Shown: positions 35,190 to 44,168 of the stretch, piece by piece
Numbering within the stretch: the stretch's first letter is position 1
Layout: each line of letters opens with the position of its first letter
Origin: an uncultured Bulleidia sp.
GTDB taxonomy: Bacteria; Bacillota_I; Bacilli_A; Erysipelotrichales; Erysipelotrichaceae
DNA length: 49,446 nt
NCBI GenBank assembly: GCA_934757945.1
Contig: CAKVLT010000006.1
Span: forward strand, 1-49,446
Direction: 5' to 3'
Made by a program: the position numbers and the translations under genes
Notes under the pieces: model-generated
Told to the model about the DNA's origin: nothing
What the model saw: the letters and a program-made list of their open reading frames with translations, nothing else
Databases searched by the model: none

Positions 35190-35419
35190 TATAAAAACAC
35201 ATCTTCCTCAAAAGGGACGATGTGTTAATTCGCGGTGCCACCCTATTTACATATTGTTTCACGTGAAACAATATATCTCTCATTTTATGGATAACGGACA
35301 TTTCCGGAAGCTATTAACTTCTCTCAGAGATGGAATTCAATACATACTCTTATTCATTTGCACCAACCATGAATTCTCTATAAAGAATATACATATACTA
35401 GTTCTCTTCAACGATTTGC
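35190..35419 (-). promoter_or_regulatory. T-box leader of serS (serine-specific)
   Basis: The T-box AGGGTGGCACCGCG is at 35231-35244 (minus strand). The terminator is AACACATC (35219-35226) with GATGTGTT (35196-35203) and a T run. The 5' Stem I segment has GAAGAGAACTAGTA and a later loop GGTTGGTGCAA. A likely specifier UCC (Ser) followed by A lies at 35332-35334. Uncharged tRNA-Ser would stabilise the antiterminator and allow serS transcription. A parS palindrome sits in the Stem III position. Confidence 0.92.
35255..35270. promoter_or_regulatory. parS site, copy 2, inside the serS T-box leader
   Basis: TGTTTCACGTGAAACA, perfect 16-bp parS; the palindrome extends to 24 bp (35251-35274). It is just upstream of the antiterminator bulge sequence in the serS leader. 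Confidence 0.96.
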
Positions 35420-35425
35420 ACATTC

Positions 35426-35454
35426 ATTTAAGCATTCCTACTTTTAAATGTCAA
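35426..35454 (-). promoter_or_regulatory. serS promoter
   Basis: Minus-strand consensus -35 TTGACA (35449-35454), 17 nt, -10 TTAAAT (35426-35431), directly before the T-box leader. Confidence 0.7.
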
Positions 35455-35460
35455 TGCATA

Positions 35461-35486
35461 AAGAAAAGAAGTTCTGAGAACTTCTT
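35461..35486 (-). terminator. gyrA terminator
   Basis: AAGAAGTTC and GAACTTCTT (9 bp, 3-nt loop) overlap the gyrA stop; leftwards TTCTTT follows. Confidence 0.8.
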
Positions 35487-37971
35487 ATTCTTCGGTTGTT
35501 TCAATTTCTTCCTCAACTTCAGGTTCCAGAATAGAAATATTAGATACCTTGGATCCTTCTTTCAGATTAATCAGTTTCACACCACTGGATACCCTTCCGT
35601 GAGTATTTACCTGTGATAAACTGATACGAATAACAATACCATCATCACTCATCAAGATACAGTCTTCATCACCGTTAACAGCCTTCAGACAAATCAGATT
35701 GCCTGTCTTATCCGTAACATTCAATGCTTTCACACCCTTAGCGCCTCTGTTAACAATTCTGAACTCTTCAATAGGTGTCTGCTTTCCATAACCGTTTTCA
35801 GTAACAGTTAACAGGTATTTGCCTTCATAATCTACTGCCATACCTACAACACTGCCACCATCGATATTAAATCCTTTCACACCCATAGATGTTCTGCCTA
35901 ATGGACGAATTGTATTTTCATTGAAACGAATTGCTTTACCATTTGAACCTGCAAGAATTATTTCATCCTCACCATGAGTTCCTTTGACAAATGCAAGTTC
36001 ATCATCTTCTCTTAATGTAATAGCCTTCTTACCATTTTTCTGAATAGATTCAAATTCAGAAACAGGTGTTCTCTTTACCAGACCATTCTTTGTACTGAAG
36101 AACAGATACTGAATATCTTTTTCGTCTGTACTGTATGGAACCATTGCTTTAATCTTTTCTGTCTTGTCGATGGCAATGATATTTACCATTGGAATACCTT
36201 TAGATGTTCTGGAGAATTCAGGAATATTATATCCCTTTATACGGAACACTCTTCCTTTATCTGTAAAGATCAGAAGATGATCATGAGTAGACATATTGAT
36301 AAACTGATCAATCACATCATCATTATGCAAATCCATTCCCTTGATACCACGTCCACCACGATTCTGTACTTTATACGTATCTGTAGTCAGACGTTTAGCA
36401 TACCCGTTGGAAGATAATGTAATAATGACATTCTGTACAGGAATCAATTCTTCATCTTCCATATCTACAGAAGCATCAATAATTTCTGTTTTTCTAGGAT
36501 TTCCATATGTATTCTTGATTTCAATCAGTTCCTCTTTCAGAATCTGAAGAACTCTGTCATGATTAGCAAGAATATCTTCCAGATCAGCAATCTTGATTAA
36601 CAGATCCTGATATTCATTTTCAATCTTTTCTCTTTCCAGACCTGTCAGTCTTCTGAACTGCATGTCAAGAATAGCCTTTGCCTGAATTTCATCCAGATTG
36701 AAACCTTCCATTAATCGTGGCATAGCTTCATTAGCATCTTTACTGTTTCTGATGGTATGAATGATTGCATCCAGATTATCTACAGCAATTCTCAATCCTT
36801 CCAGAATATGAGCTCTGTCTTTTGCTTTCTTTAAATCAAACTGAGTACGTCTTACAATAACTTCATCCTGGAATTTGATATAACCTTCTATCAATTGTTT
36901 CATAGAAGTCTGACGAGGAACTCCATCAAATAAAACGACATTATTTACAGAAAAATTACACTGCAGAGGTGTCATTTTATATAACTGATTTAAAAGTACT
37001 TCAGGCTGAACATCTTTACGCAATTCCATAACAATACGAATACCATCCATATTGGATTCATCTCTTAAATCAGTAATGCCTTCAATCTGTTTTTCACGTG
37101 CAAGTGAAGCAATCTTTTCTACAAGAGAAGCCTTATTAACAGTATATGGAATTTCATACACAATAATACGCTTCTTACCATTAGCCATATCTTCAATACG
37201 TGTTTTAGCACGCATGACAACAGCGCCTCTGCCTGTTTCAAAAGATTTATAGATACCACTTCTTCCAAGAATATAGGCACCTGTAGGAAAATCCGGACCC
37301 TTAATATAATTCATCAGTTCACTGGTAGTGATTTCAGGATTATCCATCACAGCAATACAGCCATCAATAACTTCTGCAAGATTATGTGGAGCTACATTGG
37401 TAGCCATACCTACGGCAATACCCATAGAACCATTGACAATAAGGTTTGGAAAACGAGAAGGTAAAACAGTTGGTTCCTTTTCTTCACCATCATAGTTGTC
37501 AATCATATCTACTGTATCTTTATCAAGATCTCTTAACATTTCTACAGCAATCTTAGCCATACGTGCTTCGGTATAACGCATAGCTGCAGCACCATCGCCA
37601 TCCATAGAACCAAAGTTACCATGTCCATCTACAAGTACTTCACGCATATTCCAGTTCTGTGCCATATAAACCAGGGCACCATAAATAGAACTATCACCAT
37701 GAGGATGATATTTACCCATGGTATCACCAACAATACGTGCACATTTACGATATGGTTTATCAGGTCCATTATTCATCTCATTCATTGCATACAAGATACG
37801 TCTCTGAACTGGTTTTAAACCATCCCTGACATCAGGAAGTGCTCTTGCGACAATAACGGACATGGAGTACTCTAAAAAGTCTCTGCGTATTTCTTTTGTA
37901 AGATCTGTTTCAGTAATATGTCCCGGATCAAAATTATCTTCATCAAATTCCATGAAATCATCAAATCCCAT
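35485..37971 (-). CDS. gyrA: DNA gyrase subunit A
   Basis: 828 residues. The active-site tyrosine is Tyr133 in AAMRYTEARM. A GyrA box QNRGGRG (about 545) and six C-terminal propeller blades confirm gyrase rather than topoisomerase IV. The quinolone-determining segment reads HPHGDSSIYGALVYMAQ: Ser94 is kept but the acidic residue four positions later (Asp87 in E. coli) is Gly98. It starts 15 nt after gyrB. Confidence 0.98.
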   Translation of the reverse strand: MGFDDFMEFDEDNFDPGHITETDLTKEIRRDFLEYSMSVIVARALPDVRDGLKPVQRRILYAMNEMNNGPDKPYRKCARIVGDTMGKYHPHGDSSIYGALVYMAQNWNMREVLVDGHGNFGSMDGDGAAAMRYTEARMAKIAVEMLRDLDKDTVDMIDNYDGEEKEPTVLPSRFPNLIVNGSMGIAVGMATNVAPHNLAEVIDGCIAVMDNPEITTSELMNYIKGPDFPTGAYILGRSGIYKSFETGRGAVVMRAKTRIEDMANGKKRIIVYEIPYTVNKASLVEKIASLAREKQIEGITDLRDESNMDGIRIVMELRKDVQPEVLLNQLYKMTPLQCNFSVNNVVLFDGVPRQTSMKQLIEGYIKFQDEVIVRRTQFDLKKAKDRAHILEGLRIAVDNLDAIIHTIRNSKDANEAMPRLMEGFNLDEIQAKAILDMQFRRLTGLEREKIENEYQDLLIKIADLEDILANHDRVLQILKEELIEIKNTYGNPRKTEIIDASVDMEDEELIPVQNVIITLSSNGYAKRLTTDTYKVQNRGGRGIKGMDLHNDDVIDQFINMSTHDHLLIFTDKGRVFRIKGYNIPEFSRTSKGIPMVNIIAIDKTEKIKAMVPYSTDEKDIQYLFFSTKNGLVKRTPVSEFESIQKNGKKAITLREDDELAFVKGTHGEDEIILAGSNGKAIRFNENTIRPLGRTSMGVKGFNIDGGSVVGMAVDYEGKYLLTVTENGYGKQTPIEEFRIVNRGAKGVKALNVTDKTGNLICLKAVNGDEDCILMSDDGIVIRISLSQVNTHGRVSSGVKLINLKEGSKVSNISILEPEVEEEIETTEE

Positions 37972-37986
37972 AGTTACACCTCCCTA

Positions 37987-39993
37987 TTAGAAATCTAAGT
38001 TTTCTACAAAGTTTGCATTTTCAATGATGAAGTTCTTTCTAGGCTCTACTTCATCACCCATCAGCATACTGAAATTTCTGTCAGCTTCTTCACCATCATC
38101 TACAGTAACTCTGATTAAAGTTCTGTTTTTTGGATCCATTGTGGTTTCCCATAACTGTTCAGGATTCATTTCACCTAAACCTTTATATCTCTGAATGGAC
38201 AAGTGAGAACCCATTTCTTCTTTAATTCTTTCAAGCTGATTATCTGTATACGCATATTTCACGCTGTTACCCTTCTGTACCTTATACAGAGGTGGTTGTG
38301 CAATATAGATATATCCCTGTTCCAGTACAGGTTTCAGGAATCTATAGAAGAAAGTTAATAACAAAGTACGTATATGAGCACCATCGACATCGGCATCGGT
38401 CATGATTACAATTTTGTTATATCTCAACTTTGAAGTATCCACTTCCTCTTTGATACCACATCCAAAGGCTGTAACCATAGAACGAATTTCTGCATTGTCA
38501 AATGCTCTTTCTTCTCTTGCTTTTTCAACGTTAAGAATCTTACCTCTTAATGGAAGAATAGCCTGATAGTGGGAATCTCTACCCTGTTTAGCAGAACCGC
38601 CGGCGGAGTCACCCTCGACAATATAAATTTCGCATATACTGCTGTCTTTACTGGAACAATCTGCTAATTTACCAGGTAAGGAACCAATTTCAAGAGGATT
38701 CTTTCTTCTGGTCATTTCTCTGGCTTTTTTAGCCGCAAGTCTTGCACGAGATGCAAGAGAACACTTTTCTACAATCATTTTTGCTTCATCTGGATTTTCC
38801 ATCAGAAATTTTTCCAGCTGAGAGCCAAAGATATCTGAAACAATCTTTCTGACTTCAGAATTACCTAATTTTGTCTTTGTCTGTCCTTCATACTGAGGAT
38901 CAGGATGCTTGACAGAAATAACTGCTGTAATACCTTCTTTACAGTCATCTGTAGACAAATTTGAATCTTTATCTTTCAACAGTTTTGCATTTCTTGCATA
39001 CTTATTAATTTCTCTGTTTAACGCAAGATTAAATCCCTCCAGATGGGAACCACCTTCTACAGTATTGATATTATTACAGAATGTATAAATAGACTGATTA
39101 TAGCCATCGTTGTACTGAATAGCAGCTTCTACCTGAATATTATTTTCATAACCTTCAGCATATACAATATCTGGATGTACGACAGTTTTATCTTTATTCA
39201 GATATTTCACATATTCCAACAAGCCGCCTTCATATAAGAATTCATATTTTTTCTTGGATTCTTCTGTCTGTCTTTCATCACAGAAAATCAGACGAATGCC
39301 TTTATTCAAAAAAGCTAACTGTCTTAGTCTGTTTTTAATGATGTCATGATCATATATTGTTGTTTCGGTGAAAATGGAAGGATCTGCTTTAAATCTGACA
39401 CTGGATCCATGTTTATCTTTATCACATGTACCAATAACCTTCAGTTCTTCTACAGGATGTCCTCCGTTTTCAAAACGTATAAAGTACATTTTTCCATCAT
39501 GATATACAGTCACTTCCAGCCATGAAGCAAGTGCGTTAACAACAGAAGCACCTACACCATGCAAACCACCTGAAATCTTATAGGCACCTCCACCAAACTT
39601 ACCACCTGCATGAAGCACAGTAAAAATAGTTTCAATAGTAGATTTACCTGTTTTTTCATTCATACCTGTAGGCATACCACGTCCATCATCATCTACCTGT
39701 ACGATATTGTCATTGTCGATAGTTACAGTGACAGTACTTGCGTATCCTGCCATAGCTTCATCGATACCATTATCTACAATTTCCCATACCAGATGATGTA
39801 AACCCCTGCTACTTGTAGTTCCAATATACATACCAGGTCTTTTACGTACAGCTTCCAGTCCATCCAATACCTGAATTTCAGAGTCATCATATTCTTCTGT
39901 TACTTTCATATCTAATTCCTGTCCAATAACAGCATTAGAAATATCTGATTCTTCTATTTCATTGTTTTCCTGTACTTTATTTTCTTCACTCAT
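37987..39993 (-). CDS. gyrB: DNA gyrase subunit B
   Basis: 668 residues. The GHKL ATPase has EIVDNGIDEAMAG, DDGRGMPTG and GLHGVGASVVNALA; the Toprim domain has IVEGDSAGGSAKQGRD and MTDADVDGAHIRTLLL. An acidic 30-residue N-terminal extension precedes the core (EENKVQENNEIEESD). The ribosome site AAAGGAGG lies at the end of recF, and the two genes overlap by 8 nt. Confidence 0.98.
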   Translation of the reverse strand: MSEENKVQENNEIEESDISNAVIGQELDMKVTEEYDDSEIQVLDGLEAVRKRPGMYIGTTSSRGLHHLVWEIVDNGIDEAMAGYASTVTVTIDNDNIVQVDDDGRGMPTGMNEKTGKSTIETIFTVLHAGGKFGGGAYKISGGLHGVGASVVNALASWLEVTVYHDGKMYFIRFENGGHPVEELKVIGTCDKDKHGSSVRFKADPSIFTETTIYDHDIIKNRLRQLAFLNKGIRLIFCDERQTEESKKKYEFLYEGGLLEYVKYLNKDKTVVHPDIVYAEGYENNIQVEAAIQYNDGYNQSIYTFCNNINTVEGGSHLEGFNLALNREINKYARNAKLLKDKDSNLSTDDCKEGITAVISVKHPDPQYEGQTKTKLGNSEVRKIVSDIFGSQLEKFLMENPDEAKMIVEKCSLASRARLAAKKAREMTRRKNPLEIGSLPGKLADCSSKDSSICEIYIVEGDSAGGSAKQGRDSHYQAILPLRGKILNVEKAREERAFDNAEIRSMVTAFGCGIKEEVDTSKLRYNKIVIMTDADVDGAHIRTLLLTFFYRFLKPVLEQGYIYIAQPPLYKVQKGNSVKYAYTDNQLERIKEEMGSHLSIQRYKGLGEMNPEQLWETTMDPKNRTLIRVTVDDGEEADRNFSMLMGDEVEPRKNFIIENANFVENLDF

Positions 39994-41089
39994 CTGTTGG
40001 TCCTCCTTTTAGAGATACGGTTCCATTTACTATATGAAATTCTTGTATAGGGATATCTGCAATTGATGCAGGTATTTCCGTTGTTGTAAGTATGCATTGT
40101 TCTGCTTTTCTGCATATTTCCAGCAGTCTTTTCTGTACATGTATATCCAGTTCAGATAATACATCGTCAAATAATAAAACAGCATCAATGCCTGTCTGTT
40201 GTTTTATGTAGTAATGTAAAGCAAGTTTCAAAGATAACAGAATCATTCTTTTCTGCCCCTGAGAAGCTTTTTCTATTACATTCTGACCGTTCATCAGAAA
40301 TATAAAGTCTTCTCTGTGAATACCGGTAGTTGTGGTACGGTAATCCATATCTTTTTTTCTTGCGTTTTTATGCAGTTGCACAAGATTCTCTTTTGTACAA
40401 GTCATTCCATCCAGACAACACATGTACTGTATGTTTAAAGTCATATCTGAGGCGTGAAACAGATACGTAAAATACTTCTGAATGGTCTCATTAAGACTTT
40501 GAACAATTTTTGTTCTTTCTTCGATTAAAACATATTCCTGTTCACTTAAAATCTCGTCTAAAGTATCCAGATAGATTTCATCTATCTTTGGCTGCTTCAG
40601 AAGAAAATTTCTTTTCTTTAAAGTATCGCGAAATCTGTTTAATGCATAAATATACTTTCTGGATAATTTACCCGCCTCCTGATTTATCAGCTTTCTTCTC
40701 TCCATTGGAGAATCACTGAATAAACTCAGATCATCCGGAGAAAAGAAAATAACATTTAAATTACCTATAAAATCACTGCTTCTGGATACTGGTTGGTGAT
40801 GCAGAAAAAGTGTTTTTCCTTTTTTATGTAAAACAGCTTTGATATCTGTCTTTTTATCATTTTCATATACATCACATTCCATGCTTGCAAAAGAACATCC
40901 GTCCTTAATCAGTTTTTTATCATTAGATACCCTGTGAGATCTTGTTAAAGAAAGATAGACAAGGCTTTCAAGAAGATTTGTCTTCCCCTGGGCATTATTA
41001 CCAGATAAAACATTAATTCCCTTTGAGAATGTGACAGAACAGGATTCATAATTTCTGTAATTGTACAAAGTCAATGTATGTACAAACAT
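39986..41089 (-). CDS. recF: DNA replication and repair protein RecF
   Basis: 367 residues. SMC-like ATPase: Walker A GNNAQGKTN (about 30-38), signature KASQGQKRMILLSLKLA and Walker B AVLLFDDVLSELD. Loads RecR/RecO and RecA at single-strand gaps. Its start overlaps the yaaA stop by one base. Confidence 0.97.
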   Translation of the reverse strand: MFVHTLTLYNYRNYESCSVTFSKGINVLSGNNAQGKTNLLESLVYLSLTRSHRVSNDKKLIKDGCSFASMECDVYENDKKTDIKAVLHKKGKTLFLHHQPVSRSSDFIGNLNVIFFSPDDLSLFSDSPMERRKLINQEAGKLSRKYIYALNRFRDTLKKRNFLLKQPKIDEIYLDTLDEILSEQEYVLIEERTKIVQSLNETIQKYFTYLFHASDMTLNIQYMCCLDGMTCTKENLVQLHKNARKKDMDYRTTTTGIHREDFIFLMNGQNVIEKASQGQKRMILLSLKLALHYYIKQQTGIDAVLLFDDVLSELDIHVQKRLLEICRKAEQCILTTTEIPASIADIPIQEFHIVNGTVSLKGGPTDE

Positions 41090-41283
41090 TATCCAACTAC
41101 ATACTTCTTTCCATCCACGTAAACTATGTCACCCGGATATAATTTTCTTCCTCTGCGGTTTTCAGGTTCTCCATTCACAGTAATATCTGCTTCCTGTGCC
41201 ATGATTTTTGCCTGTCCACCTGTAGATGCAATGCCCAATAATTTAAGGAATTGCTGTAAGGTTATGTATTCTGTTTTTAACAT
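41089..41283 (-). CDS. yaaA: S4-domain RNA-binding protein YaaA/RlbA
   Basis: 64 residues. It is a single S4 domain: ITLQQFLKLLGIASTGGQAKIM, then VNGEPENRRGRKLYPGDIV. Position between dnaN and recF is universal in Bacillota. The family is thought to bind ribosomal RNA (family knowledge). The ribosome site is AAGAGG. Confidence 0.93.
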   Translation of the reverse strand: MLKTEYITLQQFLKLLGIASTGGQAKIMAQEADITVNGEPENRRGRKLYPGDIVYVDGKKYVVG

Positions 41284-41322
41284 ATTGTAACCTCTTTTCT
41301 ATTTGTGAAAATCACCAGTACA

Positions 41323-41331
41323 ATTATAGCA
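41323..41331 (-). promoter_or_regulatory. Extended -10 promoter of yaaA-recF-gyrB-gyrA
   Basis: Minus-strand TGCTATAAT, a perfect TGnTATAAT element, 40 nt before yaaA and after the dnaN terminator; the -35 is poor. Confidence 0.65.
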
Positions 41332-41381
41332 TAAAATGTATAAAAAAGCCTTTATTTTACCGCATTTTTATAACTTGTGAA

Positions 41382-41415
41382 AGAAAAAAAACAGGTATTG
41401 TTTTTATACCTGTTT
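41382..41415 (-). terminator. dnaN terminator
   Basis: AAACAGGTAT and ATACCTGTTT (10 bp, 7-nt loop) followed leftwards by a T run. It separates dnaA-dnaN from the recF-gyrase operon. Confidence 0.92.
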
Positions 41416-41429
41416 CACAAGAATTTTTA

Positions 41430-42572
41430 TCAGTTATATGTTCTGATTGGAAGAGATAACTGCAGGATGGAATCATCATCCGGATTAGTTAAAATGAATG
41501 GCTTCATTTCTCCTGAAAACTTAATGCAGATAGTATTTCCTTTTAAAGCTCTTGCGGCCTGCAGAACATAAATACTTGAGAAAGAGATGTCTAAAGGTTC
41601 TCCTTCATAAGTAGCACCATCCAGGGATAAGTTCTGTTTGAAGTCGCCAATTTCCTGAGATTTATTGGAAATCAGAATTTCATCTTCAGAACACTGCAGT
41701 CTGTTGATGGACATATTGTCATTCTTGATAAACATACCTCTGTCAATAACACTGATTAACAGAGAACGATCTACAGTTAAAGTTCTGTTAAATATAAGAG
41801 GATTGATTAATCTGTCTGCTTCAGGGAAGTTACCTTCCAATAGTCTTGTCTGTAAGACAATACCGTTTGCAGTAAACTGACACTTCTTTTCGTTATAGTT
41901 CATCGTAATAGAAGCTGTTTCATCCAGTAATAAGATAGATTTTACCTGAGCAAGACTCTTTGCAGGAATTGTAAAAGTAACTTCTTTATCACTGTCAAAA
42001 TCAATAATCTTTCTTGCCAAACGATAAGAGTCTGTTCCACAGCATTGCAGTTTATTCTGTTTTAAAGAGAAGTTTACACCTGTCAGAATAGCTCTTTGTT
42101 CACTTGTACTTGTTGCAAAGGAAGTCTGTTCAATAATTTCAATCAATGTCTTTACAGGAAGTACCATTTCATCTACAGGTTTACTTAAATCAATTGTAGG
42201 ATATTCACTTGCTTTCATACCATTGATTCTGAATTCAGCATTGTTTCCCTTAAACATAGTAAAAGCGCCATCAATCAATTCAATTTTTACAATATCAGAG
42301 TCAATCTTATGTACAATATCCAGCAGATATTTAGATTCAATAACAATTGAACCTTCTTCATTTACCTGAAGATTCAGATCTTCATCTGTTTCGTTACTTA
42401 ATGTTTTCTGAATAGTAATGTCATTATCGCTTGCAGTTAATACCATGACATTATCCTGAATAACCTGCATCTTAATACCTTTTAATGCAGGCAATGGAGT
42501 AGTTGAGGATATAGCGTGAGATACATCCTGTAAGGAATCGTAAAATTTGTTTTTTGAAATACTAAAGTTCAT
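41430..42572 (-). CDS. dnaN: DNA polymerase III beta sliding clamp
   Basis: 380 residues, three clamp folds. Start MNFSISKNKFYDSLQ, the internal EYPTIDL, and the C-terminal CIKFSGEMKPFILTNPDDDSILQLSLPIRTY are characteristic. It tethers polymerase to DNA, and with its partners turns off DnaA. The ribosome site GGGAGG is preceded by the origin unwinding region. Confidence 0.98.
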   Translation of the reverse strand: MNFSISKNKFYDSLQDVSHAISSTTPLPALKGIKMQVIQDNVMVLTASDNDITIQKTLSNETDEDLNLQVNEEGSIVIESKYLLDIVHKIDSDIVKIELIDGAFTMFKGNNAEFRINGMKASEYPTIDLSKPVDEMVLPVKTLIEIIEQTSFATSTSEQRAILTGVNFSLKQNKLQCCGTDSYRLARKIIDFDSDKEVTFTIPAKSLAQVKSILLLDETASITMNYNEKKCQFTANGIVLQTRLLEGNFPEADRLINPLIFNRTLTVDRSLLISVIDRGMFIKNDNMSINRLQCSEDEILISNKSQEIGDFKQNLSLDGATYEGEPLDISFSSIYVLQAARALKGNTICIKFSGEMKPFILTNPDDDSILQLSLPIRTYN

Positions 42573-42593
42573 GTGCTGCCTCCCTGGCTTTAT

Positions 42594-42626
42594 GTATATA
42601 TATTTATTTTTAATTTATTACTATTA
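42594..42626 (-). other. Origin unwinding region: DnaA-trio-like element and AT-rich DUE
   Basis: Read on the minus strand from dnaA towards dnaN: two degenerate boxes (TTTTCCAC, 42631-42647), a GC-rich step CGTCC, trinucleotides TAATAGTAATAA (42615-42626), then an almost pure A/T stretch to 42594. This is the arrangement of the Bacillus basal unwinding system. Assignment is by pattern. Confidence 0.7.
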
Positions 42627-42630
42627 GGAC

Positions 42631-42723
42631 GGTGGAAAAGTGGAAAAGTAGTCAGAAACTCAATATTCATCATATATTTTGATGAATATCAGTTGTGGAA
42701 AACTTGTGGAAAGATGTGGAAAA
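42631..42723. other. DnaA-box cluster between dnaA and dnaN
   Basis: Three boxes on the minus strand, TTTTCCACA (42694-42702), CTTTCCACA (42705-42713) and TTTTCCACA (42715-42723), are spaced by about one helical turn. Two degenerate boxes lie at 42631-42647. A 10-bp inverted repeat (42663-42672 and 42680-42689) separates the groups. Confidence 0.82.
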
Positions 42724-44097
42724 CTATTTCAGCGACTGTTCAATTTCATGAATTGCCGTATTCAGTGCTTCATCTTTCTTTAAAGCTTTACTGATCTTAT
42801 CATAGGCATTGATAACTGTAGAATGATCTCTGCCTCCAAAGGCGTCCCCAATCTTAATATATGACAAATTTAATAATTTACGACATAAATAAATAGAAAT
42901 TTGTCTTGCGTTGGAAATATTTTTTGTGCGGGTTTTGGATGTAATCTGCTGATGTGTCAGACCATAATAATCCGCTACGGTATTAATAATCTTTTTAGGA
43001 GATAATCCGGTCGTTTCAGAAACAGTTGCCTGATTTCTTAAAGCATTCATAACTGTTTCGAAACGTATAATTCCTCCATCTGGCTGGAACTGAATAGCAT
43101 AAAACAGTACTCTGTTCCATGCTCCTTCAAGATTTCTTACGTTACCGGAAAAATTTGAAGCTATATAAGCTAAACCTTCACTGTCAACGTCTTCAATACC
43201 ATAGCCGTTCTGCTTGATTTTAAGCTGTAATATGGCAAGAGATGTCTCAAATTCAGGAGAATCTATTCCAACGCTTAAACCACTTGAGAATCTGGATATT
43301 AATCTGTCTTCAAGACCTTTGATTTCGTTTGGCTGTCTGTCTGAAGCAATACATACCTGCTTTCTGTTGTTAATGAGTTCATTATAGATAGTAAAGAAGA
43401 TTTCATGTGATTTCTCTTTACCAGCTATAAACTGGATATCATCAATAATCAGAACATCTACGGAATAAAGATATTGTTTGAATTGTTCTATCTTACCTTC
43501 ATGAATAGCTTTAACAACATTTTCTACGAATTTTAAAGATTCAGTATAGTAAACCTTCTTTTCAGGAAACGTATCCATCACATAGTTGGCAATAGCCATT
43601 AACAGATGGGTTTTACCTAATCCGGAATTACCGTATATAAATAACGGATTAAAGAATTGTCCTGGCTGAGCAGCACAGGCAAGAGCTGCCGCATGGCTTT
43701 CTTTATTACAATCCCCTACTATAAAATTGCTGAAAGTATGGTCTTTCTGAATTGGCATGGACGCAAATTCAGACATGTCCATGGAAGCCATACTTACTTC
43801 TTTTTTATTCTTAACACTGGAAAATTCATTCTCATTACATATTTCTACACTGAAATTATGATCCAGGTTAAGAATATCAATGAATGCTGTAGCGATGCTT
43901 TCAGAATCCTTCTGAAGTATCTGTTTGTAAATGATACTTTCTACTACAATAATAGCTTTTGTATCGGTCAGTTCCTTCAGACTGCTTGGCTCATAAAAGC
44001 TTTTAATAGTCGTAGGACTGATATTAGTATTTACCTGTAAATAATCCAGTACCTTTTTCCACACTGTGGATAAGTACTGATCTTTATCTAATGACAT
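42724..44097 (-). CDS. dnaA: Chromosomal replication initiator DnaA
   Basis: 457 residues from the ATG at 44095-44097, chosen for its GGGAG site and the family start MSLDKDQYLSTVWKKVL; an in-frame extension to 44247 runs into the DnaA boxes. Domain I (1-80), linker, AAA+ core with NPLFIYGNSGLGKTHL and VLIIDDIQFIAGK, and domain IV with GGRDHSTVINAYDKI for box recognition are present. Two inverted DnaA boxes (44055-44063 and 44065-44073) lie inside its first codons. Confidence 0.98.
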   Translation of the reverse strand: MSLDKDQYLSTVWKKVLDYLQVNTNISPTTIKSFYEPSSLKELTDTKAIIVVESIIYKQILQKDSESIATAFIDILNLDHNFSVEICNENEFSSVKNKKEVSMASMDMSEFASMPIQKDHTFSNFIVGDCNKESHAAALACAAQPGQFFNPLFIYGNSGLGKTHLLMAIANYVMDTFPEKKVYYTESLKFVENVVKAIHEGKIEQFKQYLYSVDVLIIDDIQFIAGKEKSHEIFFTIYNELINNRKQVCIASDRQPNEIKGLEDRLISRFSSGLSVGIDSPEFETSLAILQLKIKQNGYGIEDVDSEGLAYIASNFSGNVRNLEGAWNRVLFYAIQFQPDGGIIRFETVMNALRNQATVSETTGLSPKKIINTVADYYGLTHQQITSKTRTKNISNARQISIYLCRKLLNLSYIKIGDAFGGRDHSTVINAYDKISKALKKDEALNTAIHEIEQSLK

Positions 44098-44131
44098 AAA
44101 AATCTCCCTGAAACACGATGTTTGCAGTGTT

Positions 44132-44140
44132 ATTGTAACA
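44132..44140 (-). promoter_or_regulatory. Candidate extended -10 promoter of dnaA
   Basis: Minus-strand TGTTACAAT about 35 nt before the dnaA ATG and adjacent to DnaA boxes, as expected for autoregulation. No strong -35. Confidence 0.45.
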
Positions 44141-44168
44141 ATATATGTTGAGAAATCCAGAAAGAAAT

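Noticed and set aside
35231..35244. GGTGCCACC-like sequence considered as a tRNA 3' part
   Set aside because: It is the conserved T-box antiterminator sequence; no cloverleaf can be drawn around it.
35122..35616. Plus-strand 164-codon open frame
   Set aside because: It is the complement of the serS T-box leader and the ends of serS and gyrA.
42573..42794. Plus-strand 73-codon open frame across the dnaA-dnaN gap
   Set aside because: It lies over the unwinding region and the end of dnaA; product has no features of a protein.
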